Assembly (NCBI GenBank): GCA_030652215.1
Contig: JAUSBC010000122.1
Span: forward strand, 1-64,000
Direction: 5' to 3'
Source: Sideroxyarcus sp.
GTDB lineage: Bacteria > Pseudomonadota > Gammaproteobacteria > Burkholderiales > Gallionellaceae
DNA length: 64,000 bases
Shown here: positions 7,841 to 15,489 of the stretch, in pieces
Position numbering within the stretch: position 1 is the first letter of the stretch
Layout of the letters: each line of letters starts with the position of its first letter
Program-made: the position numbers and the translations under genes
Notes under the pieces: model-generated
Database searches by the model: none
The model's input: the letters and a program-made list of their open reading frames with translations, nothing else
What the model was told of the DNA's origin: nothing

Positions 7841-8240
7841 TATCAACTCCGGATTGGTAGTACTGCTTGAACTCCGGGCTGGGGGGCCGTTCCGAGTAGA
7901 TGTAGAGGGCTACGCCGTTCGGGTCCTGAACGGCAAAGCCGCGATCTCCCCAGGGATGGTCTTCAAGCGGCATGATGGTAGCCAGCCCCGAGGAAATGAG
8001 CAAACAGTACTCCGCATCGACATCCGCGACACAGAAGTTGTAGGTCAGACCGGCGGGGTTGCAAAGCGGCTGATCGGGTTGCGGTGCCATGAATTGCAGG
8101 GATGCGCTATTTCCGAATTCCAGGTTAACGTACCAACCGCAATCAAAAGTGACCTTTGCGGAAAAATGTTTGACATAGAAGTCGCGCGATTCTTCAACCC
8201 TGGCAGTTGTGATGCAGGGAGACAATGAACTGGGATGCAT
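7830..8240 (-). CDS. VOC (glyoxalase/bleomycin resistance)-family protein
   Basis: A single VOC fold of 136 residues: beta-alpha-beta-beta-beta modules with SRDFYVKHFSAKVTFDCGWY, YNFCVADVDAEY and the C-terminal DPNGVALYIYSERPP. Such proteins act in metal-dependent isomerisation, dioxygenation or drug binding; the substrate cannot be deduced. AGAGGAA precedes the ATG at 8238-8240. Upstream lies a 317-base stretch without a gene. Confidence 0.85.
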   Translation of the reverse strand: MHPSSLSPCITTARVEESRDFYVKHFSAKVTFDCGWYVNLEFGNSASLQFMAPQPDQPLCNPAGLTYNFCVADVDAEYCLLISSGLATIMPLEDHPWGDRGFAVQDPNGVALYIYSERPPSPEFKQYYQSGVDNDR

Positions 8241-8325
8241 GCTGATTCCTCTCGTGTGAGCTATTGAATGATGGCGGTGTAGTCAGCTCTGCAGGGTGCG
8301 TTGCGCACCATTGTGAGCAGCAGCC

Positions 8326-8467
8326 GTAGGTTGGGCAAAGCCTAGCGTGCCCAACAATGCCGCCATAAACAACACCCCCCGTCATTCCCCCGCTTCACTA
8401 TCGCCTGTCTGGCCCGTGTCCGGGTTTCCCTCAACACGTTGGGCACGCTTTGCTTTGCCCACCCTAC
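8326..8467. repeat. Palindromic repeat pair (GTAGGTTGGG family)
   Basis: Arms 8326-8355 (starting GTAGGTTGGGCAAAG) and 8438-8467 are inverted repeats identical at 27 of 30 positions, with 82 bases between. A small separate hairpin, GGTGCG-TTG-CGCACC, sits at 8295-8309. These account for most of the 317-base gene-free interval 8241-8557; I see nothing else in it. The arms share the GTAGG-TGGG and GCCCAAC ends with the elements at 6058 and 53329. Confidence 0.85.
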
Positions 8468-8557
8468 GACTAGCGATTGGTGACGCCTTCCAACCAGCGC
8501 CCTGCATTCCTGCCGCTGCCGGGATACAGGATGCTGACCTTGATCATCACCCGCCCC

Positions 8558-8860
8558 TCAGCCGCGCTGCATCACATGCGCTTTGCTGTGGCTGACCACG
8601 ACGCTCGTCATGTCGATCAGCGGTTCGCAAGTCGGCCCGACCTCGTCGCCGAATTTCACCCCGGCAGCCTTGGCAGCTTCGAGATTCTCCCAATACACCA
8701 TGTCTATCCATTCGCCGTCATCGGTCTCGGACAGGCTACGGAAGCGAAAGCCGGGCTGCACCTTGATCCAGTCGTTGATTTTCTCGTTGGCCTTGAGCCA
8801 GTCGGCAGCGGTCTTGTCTTGTTTCAAACGGAAGCGCACCAGCTCTATTGTGTCGGACAT
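8558..8860 (-). CDS. ABM-like dimeric alpha/beta-barrel protein
   Basis: This 100-residue protein shows the ferredoxin-like dimeric alpha/beta-barrel pattern: an opening strand IELVRFRLK, a helix with KANEKINDWIKVQPGF, a central strand WIDMVYWENLEAAKAA and a closing helix-strand. It resembles antibiotic-biosynthesis-monooxygenase-like domains. No catalytic assignment is possible. An excellent ribosome site (AAGGAG) precedes the ATG at 8858-8860. It lies alone between the repeat region and TfoX-C on the same strand. Confidence 0.7.
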   Translation of the reverse strand: MSDTIELVRFRLKQDKTAADWLKANEKINDWIKVQPGFRFRSLSETDDGEWIDMVYWENLEAAKAAGVKFGDEVGPTCEPLIDMTSVVVSHSKAHVMQRG

Positions 8861-8914
8861 GTATTTCTCCTTGTTGGTTATGCCGAAAATATCGACAGGA
8901 GAAATCTACGCCCC

Positions 8915-8938
8915 GGCTACTGACAGCGTGTTGGCAGG
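8915..8938. repeat. Short hairpin repeat, copy 1
   Basis: GCTACTGACAGCGTG (8916-8930) recurs exactly at 9681-9695. Each copy folds as CTGACA/TGTCAG-like arms around GCGTG. In this copy the second arm is TGGCAG. The stop codon of TfoX-C and its last residues (LPTRCQ) are encoded inside the repeat. Confidence 0.65.
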
Positions 8939-9210
8939 AGTGATTGCTTGACGAATCCTTTCTCGATGTCTTCCAGCTCCAGCAACAGTCGCAGCCGGTC
9001 ATTTTTCGCCACGTCCTGCCAGTGTCGCCCCGACAGCGTGCCCTCCATCGCCCACAACAGGTTGAGGCTGGCATTCGTGCCGGCACGTTTGACCTGCACA
9101 TAGCCGCGCACTGCGCCCAGCGCGCGCAACTGTTCAATGGTATGGATGCCCGCCTGCTCCAGCATCTGCTGCGACTTGGGGCCGAAGTTGGGAAGGTCGG
9201 CGATGTTCAT
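8917..9210 (-). CDS. TfoX C-terminal-domain protein
   Basis: The 97-residue protein is a TfoX-C domain, a helix-hairpin-helix-like fold: MNIADLPNFGPKSQQMLEQA, then IHTIEQLRALGAVRGYVQVK and LNLLWAMEGTLSGRHWQDV. ATG 9208-9210 overlaps the stop codon of the DUF6157 gene (ATGA), so translation is likely coupled. The open frame extends upstream to 9399 but that part is antisense to family-conserved DUF6157 coding sequence in another frame, so I do not extend it. The C-terminus LPTRCQ derives from the short repeat. Confidence 0.85.
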   Translation of the reverse strand: MNIADLPNFGPKSQQMLEQAGIHTIEQLRALGAVRGYVQVKRAGTNASLNLLWAMEGTLSGRHWQDVAKNDRLRLLLELEDIEKGFVKQSLLPTRCQ

Positions 9211-9620
9211 GCCCGCTTGCTGCGCATGGCGAAGAACTTCTTCACCGACTTGTCGCTGACGAAACGTTGGTACTCTTTGCTCTCGACCGGATAGATGGCG
9301 ATTTTGCCCTGCGCGTCGTAATGCGCACCCCAGCCGTATTGCTTGGTCAGCGGCGATGCGCGCATGCAGGCACAGGGTTTGACGAAATATTCGTCCCACA
9401 ACTGCCGGCGGCGCGACTTCACTTCGGCGGGCGGTATCTGTTTGTGTTGTACATGGGTGGCGAACTTCAGCTCCTCCAGCGTGTAGCCGTAGGGTTTGCT
9501 GCTCAGCAGTTCGTATTCGATGGTGGCAATGGAAGGCTTGCCGTTTTTCGCCTGCGGCACGACGGCGGCCTTGAGCGCGCAGTCCGGTGCGATCTCGATG
9601 AATTGGTCGGTCGGGTTCAT
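9207..9620 (-). CDS. DUF6157 family protein
   Basis: A 137-residue soluble protein of the uncharacterised DUF6157 family, recognised by FIEIAPDCALKAAVVPQ, IEYELLSSKPYGYTLEEL, CACMRASPLTKQYGWGAHYD and IAIYPVESKEYQRF. The ATG at 9618-9620 has GAGGTG directly upstream; an in-frame GTG two codons earlier is less likely. It is the first of a two-gene unit with TfoX-C. Confidence 0.8.
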   Translation of the reverse strand: MNPTDQFIEIAPDCALKAAVVPQAKNGKPSIATIEYELLSSKPYGYTLEELKFATHVQHKQIPPAEVKSRRRQLWDEYFVKPCACMRASPLTKQYGWGAHYDAQGKIAIYPVESKEYQRFVSDKSVKKFFAMRSKRA

Positions 9621-9680
9621 GTTCACCTCATTCGTCGATGTATTCCGGGGAATGGATTCGGGAGAGGACTTTACCTCCCT

Positions 9681-9704
9681 GCTACTGACAGCGTGGTGTC
9701 AGCA
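9681..9704. repeat. Short hairpin repeat, copy 2
   Basis: The copy reads GCTACTGACAGCGTGG then TGTCAGCAG. CTGACA and TGTCAG are perfect arms around GCGTGG. It lies between the cupin and DUF6157 genes and shares 15 identical bases with the copy at 8916. Confidence 0.65.
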
Positions 9705-9717
9705 GCAAACGCAGGAG

Positions 9718-10236
9718 CTATTCGCCTTCAAAGCACTCGGTGCCGTGCCCATCGCGACCGGTTGCACGGAAAATACCGGGCTTGCCGTCGGCTCCCGCGG
9801 CCGTTTCCGCAAAGACCGTGTATTTCCCGGTACCGGGGTATTCGCAGATCTCGGGCGATATCCTGGTGCTGATTGCGAGGTATTTCAATTCGGCACCGCC
9901 GGTATTGGTTACGACATGCGCCTTGTCTTGCCCGCCCGCTAGGCATGCAACGATGTCCCCCTGCCGTATCGGGTAGGTGATCTCGCCGATGCGGACTTCG
10001 CCACTTCCTTCCAGCACGAGAAACATTTCTTCGTTGATTTGATGATTGTGCGGCGGAAAAGCGCGTTTTCCCGGTGGTACTGCGGTGATGTTGTAACCCA
10101 GTTTTCTCGACCCGAGCGCATTACCGACCGCCCCCATGCGCGCTTCGTAGCGCTCGGCTGTTCCGCCCGTAGGCGCAAACCCAGGCGGACAGGGCTTCAA
10201 TTCGATGTCGGCGATGTTGATGACGGGTTTGTTCAT
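9718..10236 (-). CDS. Cupin-domain protein
   Basis: A single cupin barrel of 172 residues. The metal-binding pair of motifs is visible as PPHNHQINEEMFLVLEGSGE (HxH plus E) and AHVVTNTGGAELKYLAIS (final H). The core cupin suggests a metal-dependent small-molecule enzyme or binding protein; the substrate is unknown. The frame is open to 10383, but ATG 10234-10236 has GGAG upstream and starts where family similarity begins. It is separated from DUF6157 by the short hairpin repeat. Confidence 0.82.
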   Translation of the reverse strand: MNKPVINIADIELKPCPPGFAPTGGTAERYEARMGAVGNALGSRKLGYNITAVPPGKRAFPPHNHQINEEMFLVLEGSGEVRIGEITYPIRQGDIVACLAGGQDKAHVVTNTGGAELKYLAISTRISPEICEYPGTGKYTVFAETAAGADGKPGIFRATGRDGHGTECFEGE

Positions 10237-10307
10237 GCTGGCTCCATTTGAAAGTTCGAAAAGCTCATTTGCTTCAAATCGCGGAACCGCACATCTTTGG
10301 CACCTTG

Positions 10308-10511
10308 ATGAAACACAGTCACTCCCGGCTCTCGACGACATGGATTGCGGTCTTGTCGTTCTCGTTGTTGAGCGCGCACGCATTGTTTCTCGCGGGCATT
10401 ACCGTTGCGTTTATTGCCTTGTTCATTTCAAGCAGAGCTATCCCATATTTTCTGCAGGGGAAAAGTAGCACATTTGCAACGCAGATAAACATTGCATCTG
10501 ACATGGGATAA
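10308..10511 (+). CDS. Possible small membrane protein
   Basis: A plus-strand frame of 67 residues has one long or two short hydrophobic segments (WIAVLSFSLLSAHALFLAGI then TVAFIALFI) between a basic N-terminus and a polar tail. There is no good ribosome-binding site. A competing minus-strand frame (10319-10504) covers the same DNA. I favour the plus frame for its membrane-protein pattern, but either or neither may be real. It lies between the divergently oriented cupin start and the alkZ-like stop. Confidence 0.3.
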   Translation: MKHSHSRLSTTWIAVLSFSLLSAHALFLAGITVAFIALFISSRAIPYFLQGKSSTFATQINIASDMG

Positions 10512-10522
10512 GGGGCTTAACT

Positions 10523-11587
10523 TCAGGCGATCTTTAGCGGGTAACCCATAAAGGCCGCATAGCGTTGCGCCGCTTCGTGAAACAAGCGCCGCTCGGTTTT
10601 GCCCAAGGTGGCGAAGGGAATTGTGTTGATTTCAATGCCTGTTTTCCTGATTGTGCGCTTCCACGTTCCCGCCACGCGGCCGTCGATGACGATGGTGGAG
10701 GCAAACACGCCGTTGCCGCCGGGACAGACCTTGTCCGCCTGTTCTGCATCAAGCACTGCACTGCGATCTTTGTAACCCAGCAGATATTCATCGAAGCCGG
10801 GGAGTGCAAAAGCAGTGTGTTCAGGTTTCGGCAAGGCGATTTCCGGCGCCATCCACCAGGATTTTTGCTTCACGGACTCGCTGACCAGGCCCGGCTTTAC
10901 TGCTTCAAACCCGGCGCGCGCCCCTCCCGCGCTCAGACCCGACCACCAGATGAAATCCTGCAAAGTAGCGGGGCCGCGGCTGGTGAAGTAGCGCCGCGCC
11001 AGCTCGGCCAACGCTTCGTCGCGTGCCATTTCTTTCGCCGGAGGAACCCACTCGTCGAGCAGCGCAAAAGTCTGTTCCTTTTCAGTCGTGGCGGCGAAGC
11101 AGATCAGACCGTGCAGTGCCGCGTTCCACAGGATGTGATAGCCGCGCTGCCCAGCGGTGGAGATGCCCGCGCTTTCCAGCGCGCTGTACATCTCCTCGCG
11201 GGATTTCTGCTTTCCGCCGCGCAATATTCGGGCGAACACTTCGCGACAGCGGCCCAGCGTCTTGTCGTCGAGCTCCAATGCGTCGCGCCGCCGCTTGCTG
11301 CCCGCGAGGTTGCCGGGCGAGGTCAGCGAGAGTATCCAGCGCACATCGGCAGCAGCGACGATATGCAGCGTTCCGCGCATCGGCCAGGTCCGGATGATCC
11401 TGCCCTCGTCAAACGCGCAATTGATGGAGGCGTCGGTCGCTTTTGGCAGGCGCAAACCGATGGACCATTTCGCGCCGGGAAAATCCTGCCCTTGCATGCC
11501 GCCCATCCAGGCAACGACTTGCTCGGGAGTGGTTAGAGCGCTTCGGGAAATATGCTGGTTATGCAGCCGCAATGCGCCGATATCCAT
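10523..11587 (-). CDS. AlkZ/YcaQ-like winged-helix protein, possible DNA glycosylase
   Basis: This 354-residue protein belongs to the HTH_42 winged-helix superfamily (AlkZ, AlkX/YcaQ), whose studied members are DNA glycosylases acting on interstrand crosslinks and azinomycin adducts. The catalytic QxQ motif is present as GMQGQDFPGA (Gln near residues 32 and 34). TWPMRGTLHIVAAADVRWIL and the C-terminal TFALPGFDEYLLGYKDRS are family signatures. Activity on any lesion is untested. It starts five bases after the stop of the hemerythrin kinase gene upstream and so may be read through from the signalling cluster. Confidence 0.8.
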   Translation of the reverse strand: MDIGALRLHNQHISRSALTTPEQVVAWMGGMQGQDFPGAKWSIGLRLPKATDASINCAFDEGRIIRTWPMRGTLHIVAAADVRWILSLTSPGNLAGSKRRRDALELDDKTLGRCREVFARILRGGKQKSREEMYSALESAGISTAGQRGYHILWNAALHGLICFAATTEKEQTFALLDEWVPPAKEMARDEALAELARRYFTSRGPATLQDFIWWSGLSAGGARAGFEAVKPGLVSESVKQKSWWMAPEIALPKPEHTAFALPGFDEYLLGYKDRSAVLDAEQADKVCPGGNGVFASTIVIDGRVAGTWKRTIRKTGIEINTIPFATLGKTERRLFHEAAQRYAAFMGYPLKIA

Positions 11588-11592
11588 GAGCC

Positions 11593-13116
11593 CTACGCTG
11601 ACGGTTGTTTTACCGGCAGGTAAACCCTGAACGTGGTGCCCTTGCCGACTTCGCTTTTCACTTCAATGCGGCCATGGTGTTTTTCGACAATGCCGTACGC
11701 CAACGACAGGCCCAGGCCGGTGCCCTTGCCTATGGGCTTGGTGGTGAAAAACGGATCGAAGATACGGCGAAGATTCTCGGGCGAAATGCCTTTGCCCGTG
11801 TCTTGCACTTCCACCCAGACTTCATCACCTGCGCTGCCAGTGCGTATCGTGATGGTGCCTTTCGTATCTATCGCCTGTGCGGCGTTGATCAGCATGTTCA
11901 TGAACACCTGGTTGAGCTGCGACGGCATGCATTCCACATCCGGCAGACCGGAGTACTGCTTGACGACTTCCGCCTTGTACTTGATCTCGTTGGCCACGAC
12001 GTTGAGGGTGCTGTCTATGCCCTGCTCAAGGTTGGCATACTGCCAATTGGTTTCGTCGACATGGGAAAAATCCTTGAGATCCTGGACGATGCGCGTGACC
12101 CGCGCCAGCCCGTCCTGCGATTCTTTCAACAGGCTGGGGATATCCTCGACCAGATAAGGATAGTCCACGCTTTTCTTGGCCGCAGCCACTTGCGGAAAGA
12201 CCTTGTCCGGACTGCCGGCCTCTACTGCTTCATAAGCGGTAATCACACTGAACATGTTCCCGACGTACTTGGTCAGCGTTCCCAGATTGGAATTGACGAA
12301 ACCTACCGGGTTGTTGATTTCGTGGGCGACGCCGGCGGCCAGTTGGCCGATTGAGGCCATCTTTTCCGATTGCAGCAACTGCGTCTGGGCGGATGCCAGT
12401 TTTTCGTTGAGCTGTTTCAATTCGTCGTTGTTGGCAAGCAACTTCCGGTTGGCTTGTTCCAGATCAATGGTGCGCAGTTTCACGCGCTGTTCCAGTTCCT
12501 CGTTCAGGACACGCAACGCTTCGTGCTCCACCTTCAGCTCCTGGTTTTTCTGGATCACCTCCAGCGTCTTGTCACCGAGCTTGCCGTACATTTCGTTCAG
12601 GGCTTCCATCAGCACGTTCGCCGACTGGCTCATGAATGCGGTGGCAATGCGAACAGCGTCCTCGTGACTGGAACCGGCCTGCAGCGCAATGATTTCCTGT
12701 CCCATGCGCGTATCCGAACCCAGAATATGTTGCACCAGCCAGTTGGTCAGGTATTTCAGCAAGGGCGCGACGAGTTGATTATTGACATCGTTGCTGCCCA
12801 GCAGAATCTTCGCGGCCACCATGACCTGCGCGGTGAAATGCTGGTGCGCCTTGATATGGGTTGCCTGATGGGCGGCGTCAACCGCGTACTGCTTCATCAG
12901 GTCTTCTTCGGTGTTGAAGTGGTACACCGTGTAATTTGCCAGCTCGGTCAGGATGGCACCCAGTTCTTCGGTGCTGGCCAGGTGTGCATTGATGGCGCCC
13001 AGTCGGTTGATCAGGTCCACCAGCTTGCGGTGTTGTTCGTCCACCACGTCGACGCCGGTATTGAACTTGTTGTCCCAGATGAATGCCTCGATTTTTTCTT
13101 CAGTTGCCATTTCCAT
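11593..13116 (-). CDS. Bacteriohemerythrin-histidine kinase fusion
   Basis: The 507-residue protein fuses an N-terminal hemerythrin domain (about residues 8-137) to a coiled-coil and a histidine kinase. All diiron ligands of bacteriohemerythrin can be assigned: His29, His66, Glu70, His87, His91, His130 and Asp135. The phospho-accepting His265 lies in LAAGVAHEINNP, and the HATPase ends with DTGKGI and GTGLGLSLAYG. No membrane segment is seen, so it is a cytoplasmic sensor that may report oxygen, NO or redox state. ATG 13116 has AAGGTGG upstream; a GTG three codons earlier is less likely. It is the last gene of the signalling cluster. The partner regulator is probably a REC protein of the same cluster. 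Confidence 0.9.
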   Translation of the reverse strand: MEMATEEKIEAFIWDNKFNTGVDVVDEQHRKLVDLINRLGAINAHLASTEELGAILTELANYTVYHFNTEEDLMKQYAVDAAHQATHIKAHQHFTAQVMVAAKILLGSNDVNNQLVAPLLKYLTNWLVQHILGSDTRMGQEIIALQAGSSHEDAVRIATAFMSQSANVLMEALNEMYGKLGDKTLEVIQKNQELKVEHEALRVLNEELEQRVKLRTIDLEQANRKLLANNDELKQLNEKLASAQTQLLQSEKMASIGQLAAGVAHEINNPVGFVNSNLGTLTKYVGNMFSVITAYEAVEAGSPDKVFPQVAAAKKSVDYPYLVEDIPSLLKESQDGLARVTRIVQDLKDFSHVDETNWQYANLEQGIDSTLNVVANEIKYKAEVVKQYSGLPDVECMPSQLNQVFMNMLINAAQAIDTKGTITIRTGSAGDEVWVEVQDTGKGISPENLRRIFDPFFTTKPIGKGTGLGLSLAYGIVEKHHGRIEVKSEVGKGTTFRVYLPVKQPSA

Positions 13117-13205
13117 GCTTGCCACCTTTCAATTTCCGACAATTAATAGCGCCACGTCTCATGCGATATCGGCATGCATTTGCCAACACTGAGCCGAAAT
13201 GCCGC

Positions 13206-14285
13206 TCACGGCTCCGGCTGCTTTACCGGCACCCATACCCTGAATTGCGTACCCTTGCCCACTTCGCTTTGCACTTCCATCCGCCCGTGGTGCTTCTGGA
13301 CGATGCCGTACGCCAGCGACAGCCCCAGCCCCGTGCCTTTTCCGACCGGTTTGGTGGTAAAGAACGGATCGAATATTTTCTGCAGGTTCTCGGGCGGTAT
13401 GCCTTGTCCGGTATCGGCGATCTCCACCCACACCTCGTGGTCTTGCTTGCCGGTGCGTATGGTGATGGTGCCTTTTTCCTTGATGGCGTGGGCCGCATTC
13501 ACCAGCAGGTTCATGAACACCTGGTTGAGCTGCGAGGGCAGGCATTCGACCCCCGGGATGTCGCCGTATTCCTTGACCACAACGGCCTTGTATTTGATTT
13601 CATTGTTGACGATGCTCAGGGTGCTGTCCAGGCCTTTGTGCAAATCTGAAAAATGCCATTCGTCCGATGCATCCGCATGGGAGAAATCTTTCAGGTTCTG
13701 CACAATGACCTTGACGCGGGTAATGCCATCCTTGGATTCTTCCATCAACGCGCGCAGGTCCGTTTTCAAATACGCCAGATCCAGTTTTGCTTTCGCGGCT
13801 TGCAGCCGTTTCAGCACGTCCGGATCGTTGATTGCAGCTTCCGCCTGTTCGTATATTTCGATCATGCCGAAGGCATCCTGCACGTATTTTTCCAGCGTAC
13901 CCAGATTGGAATAAACGAAGCCGATCGGATTGTTGATCTCGTGCGCCACCCCTGCGGCCAGCTGGCCTATCGAGGCCATCTTTTCAGATTGCAGCAACTG
14001 GCTGTGCGCGTCTTCCAGCTTTCTGATCAGAACGCGCTGTTCTTCCTTTTCCTTGAGCAAGGCCAGTTCCGTGCGTTGACGTTCCGAGAGTTGGTTGCGC
14101 AATCCGGAGTTGGCTTCGGTCAATTCCTTCGACATCAAGTCCAGGGAGCGCTCGATCAGCAGGCGTTCTTCGTCTGCGCTTTGGTATGCCTCGTCCACCG
14201 CAGCGATAAACGCCGCCAACTCGGGCGACAACGTTGCAGGATCGCCAAGGTGGCGTTTAATTTGGCGTTGAAGCAGTCTGTGCAA
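13206..14285 (-). CDS. Soluble histidine kinase paired with FIST protein
   Basis: The 359-residue protein has no recognised input domain: a short N-terminal helical region (residues 1-90, with coiled coil) leads to a HisKA domain (His115 in AAGVAHEINNP) and an HATPase domain. It lies three bases after the FIST gene, so FIST may be its sensory partner in trans. The catalytic core is almost identical to those of the kinases at 11593 and 16869, including MASIGQLAAGVAHEINNP and the shared C-terminal region FRVWVPVKQP. Confidence 0.9.
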   Translation of the reverse strand: MHRLLQRQIKRHLGDPATLSPELAAFIAAVDEAYQSADEERLLIERSLDLMSKELTEANSGLRNQLSERQRTELALLKEKEEQRVLIRKLEDAHSQLLQSEKMASIGQLAAGVAHEINNPIGFVYSNLGTLEKYVQDAFGMIEIYEQAEAAINDPDVLKRLQAAKAKLDLAYLKTDLRALMEESKDGITRVKVIVQNLKDFSHADASDEWHFSDLHKGLDSTLSIVNNEIKYKAVVVKEYGDIPGVECLPSQLNQVFMNLLVNAAHAIKEKGTITIRTGKQDHEVWVEIADTGQGIPPENLQKIFDPFFTTKPVGKGTGLGLSLAYGIVQKHHGRMEVQSEVGKGTQFRVWVPVKQPEP

Positions 14286-14288
14286 GTT

Positions 14289-15440
14289 TCAGCGCTCCGA
14301 GAATGTGGTGATGGTCATGGTCTGATTGTGCAACTCGCACTTGGTGATGGCGCCGTGCGGACAGATTTCGCCGTAGGAGTAAAAACCCGCCAGCACGGTG
14401 TTCTTTCCCATCACTTCGCGCACGCCCTCTACTTCTTCCTCGATGCGCTGTTTCAACACCAGCTTGCGTCCAACGCAGCTGACCAGCAAAGCCAGATCCG
14501 GCTCGACCGAGCCGAGCATTTCGTAGCTGGCGCTGGCCGCATCCGCCGCCCCGTCGATGAGGCGGTCGAAATTGGCTTTCATGAGCCGCGCATAGCCGCC
14601 TTCCGGCATGTCGCCGAAGAAAGTCATGCTCTGATCCTCCTCGCTGATCGACGCCACAGAGCGCACCAGCCCGTAGCCCTCGCCGACAGAGTCCTTGCCG
14701 CCCGAGCGCAACGCCAGCGGAAAGCGCAGCGCCTCGGCCGGTCCGGCGTTATTTTCGCCCAGGTATTTTTTGTAGAGTTCAAGCGCGGAGTGTCCGTCCA
14801 ACTCGTACAGAACATTGCCCTTGGAGCGCGTGATCAGGCGCTCCGGTCCGAAAGAATCCCAGCCCCCGAGAGAGCCGTAGCCAACTTTAAAATGCTCGCC
14901 GTAAAAACCCAGCGCCGCGACCACGCCCTCGCACGGCGCGGTGTCCGCGCACACCAGGGTTTGCTGAAAATCGGTGCCGTCTCCGGCCAGACCGCCGGTG
15001 ACGGCCACGTCCGCCGACAGATTCTCGCGCAGACCGCGCGCCAACTCGCTGCCGTTCACCAATAGTCCATCCGAGAGCACCAGCACATGCACCAGTTGTT
15101 GCTGCGCAAGCGCCTGCGCCAAACGCTTGCCCGCCTCCAGGCTTTCGGCTGCCTCGGCGATGACGGTGTGTGCGAGTTTGAGTTCGGTACGTTCAAAGCG
15201 CACCGCCGTCACCACCAGCGAATTGTCGCGCACGCGCGTGCCGCAAATCTCCCCCGAGGTGGAACAGCCAAGCACATGGGCTCCGGGAAAGCGCGCCCTG
15301 ATCTCGTCCAAGCGCTCGGGGTCGCCCAGCAGCCGGCTCGCCCCGAAGACCATCAGCAGGGATGCGTTGCCGTCGAGCGACTCCGCCGTTTCCTTTTGCC
15401 AGCCTCCGTCGGCCGTCCAGTATTGTTGTTCTATTTTCAT
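14289..15440 (-). CDS. FIST-domain sensory protein
   Basis: A 383-residue soluble protein with FIST_N (about residues 25-225) and FIST_C (about 230-365). FIST domains are predicted to bind small ligands, possibly amino acids or their derivatives, and occur in signalling proteins. Recognisable pieces are GCSTSGEICGTRVRDNSLVV, TGGLAGDGTDFQQTLV, GYGSLGGWDSFGPERLITRS and the C-terminal AGFYSYGEICPHG. It is followed after three bases by a kinase with no input domain of its own, suggesting a split receptor. No signal peptide is visible, so the ligand is likely cytoplasmic. Confidence 0.9.
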   Translation of the reverse strand: MKIEQQYWTADGGWQKETAESLDGNASLLMVFGASRLLGDPERLDEIRARFPGAHVLGCSTSGEICGTRVRDNSLVVTAVRFERTELKLAHTVIAEAAESLEAGKRLAQALAQQQLVHVLVLSDGLLVNGSELARGLRENLSADVAVTGGLAGDGTDFQQTLVCADTAPCEGVVAALGFYGEHFKVGYGSLGGWDSFGPERLITRSKGNVLYELDGHSALELYKKYLGENNAGPAEALRFPLALRSGGKDSVGEGYGLVRSVASISEEDQSMTFFGDMPEGGYARLMKANFDRLIDGAADAASASYEMLGSVEPDLALLVSCVGRKLVLKQRIEEEVEGVREVMGKNTVLAGFYSYGEICPHGAITKCELHNQTMTITTFSER

Positions 15441-15489
15441 TGCGTTTGCGCCCTAAATTGGTTTCAGGGGAGATACTCGCCATGCACTG

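Noticed and set aside
8917-9399. Longer 160-codon version of the TfoX-C gene
   Set aside because: The upstream part overlaps the DUF6157 coding frame out of register; the ATG overlapping its stop codon is the better start.
5909-9704. Integron cassette array with attC sites
   Set aside because: Gene types and short repeats resemble cassettes, but the inverse-core and core attC motifs and an integrase gene are not seen.
10319-10504. Minus-strand 61-codon frame overlapping the possible small membrane protein
   Set aside because: No ribosome site and no recognisable composition; the plus frame is only slightly better and is listed with low confidence.
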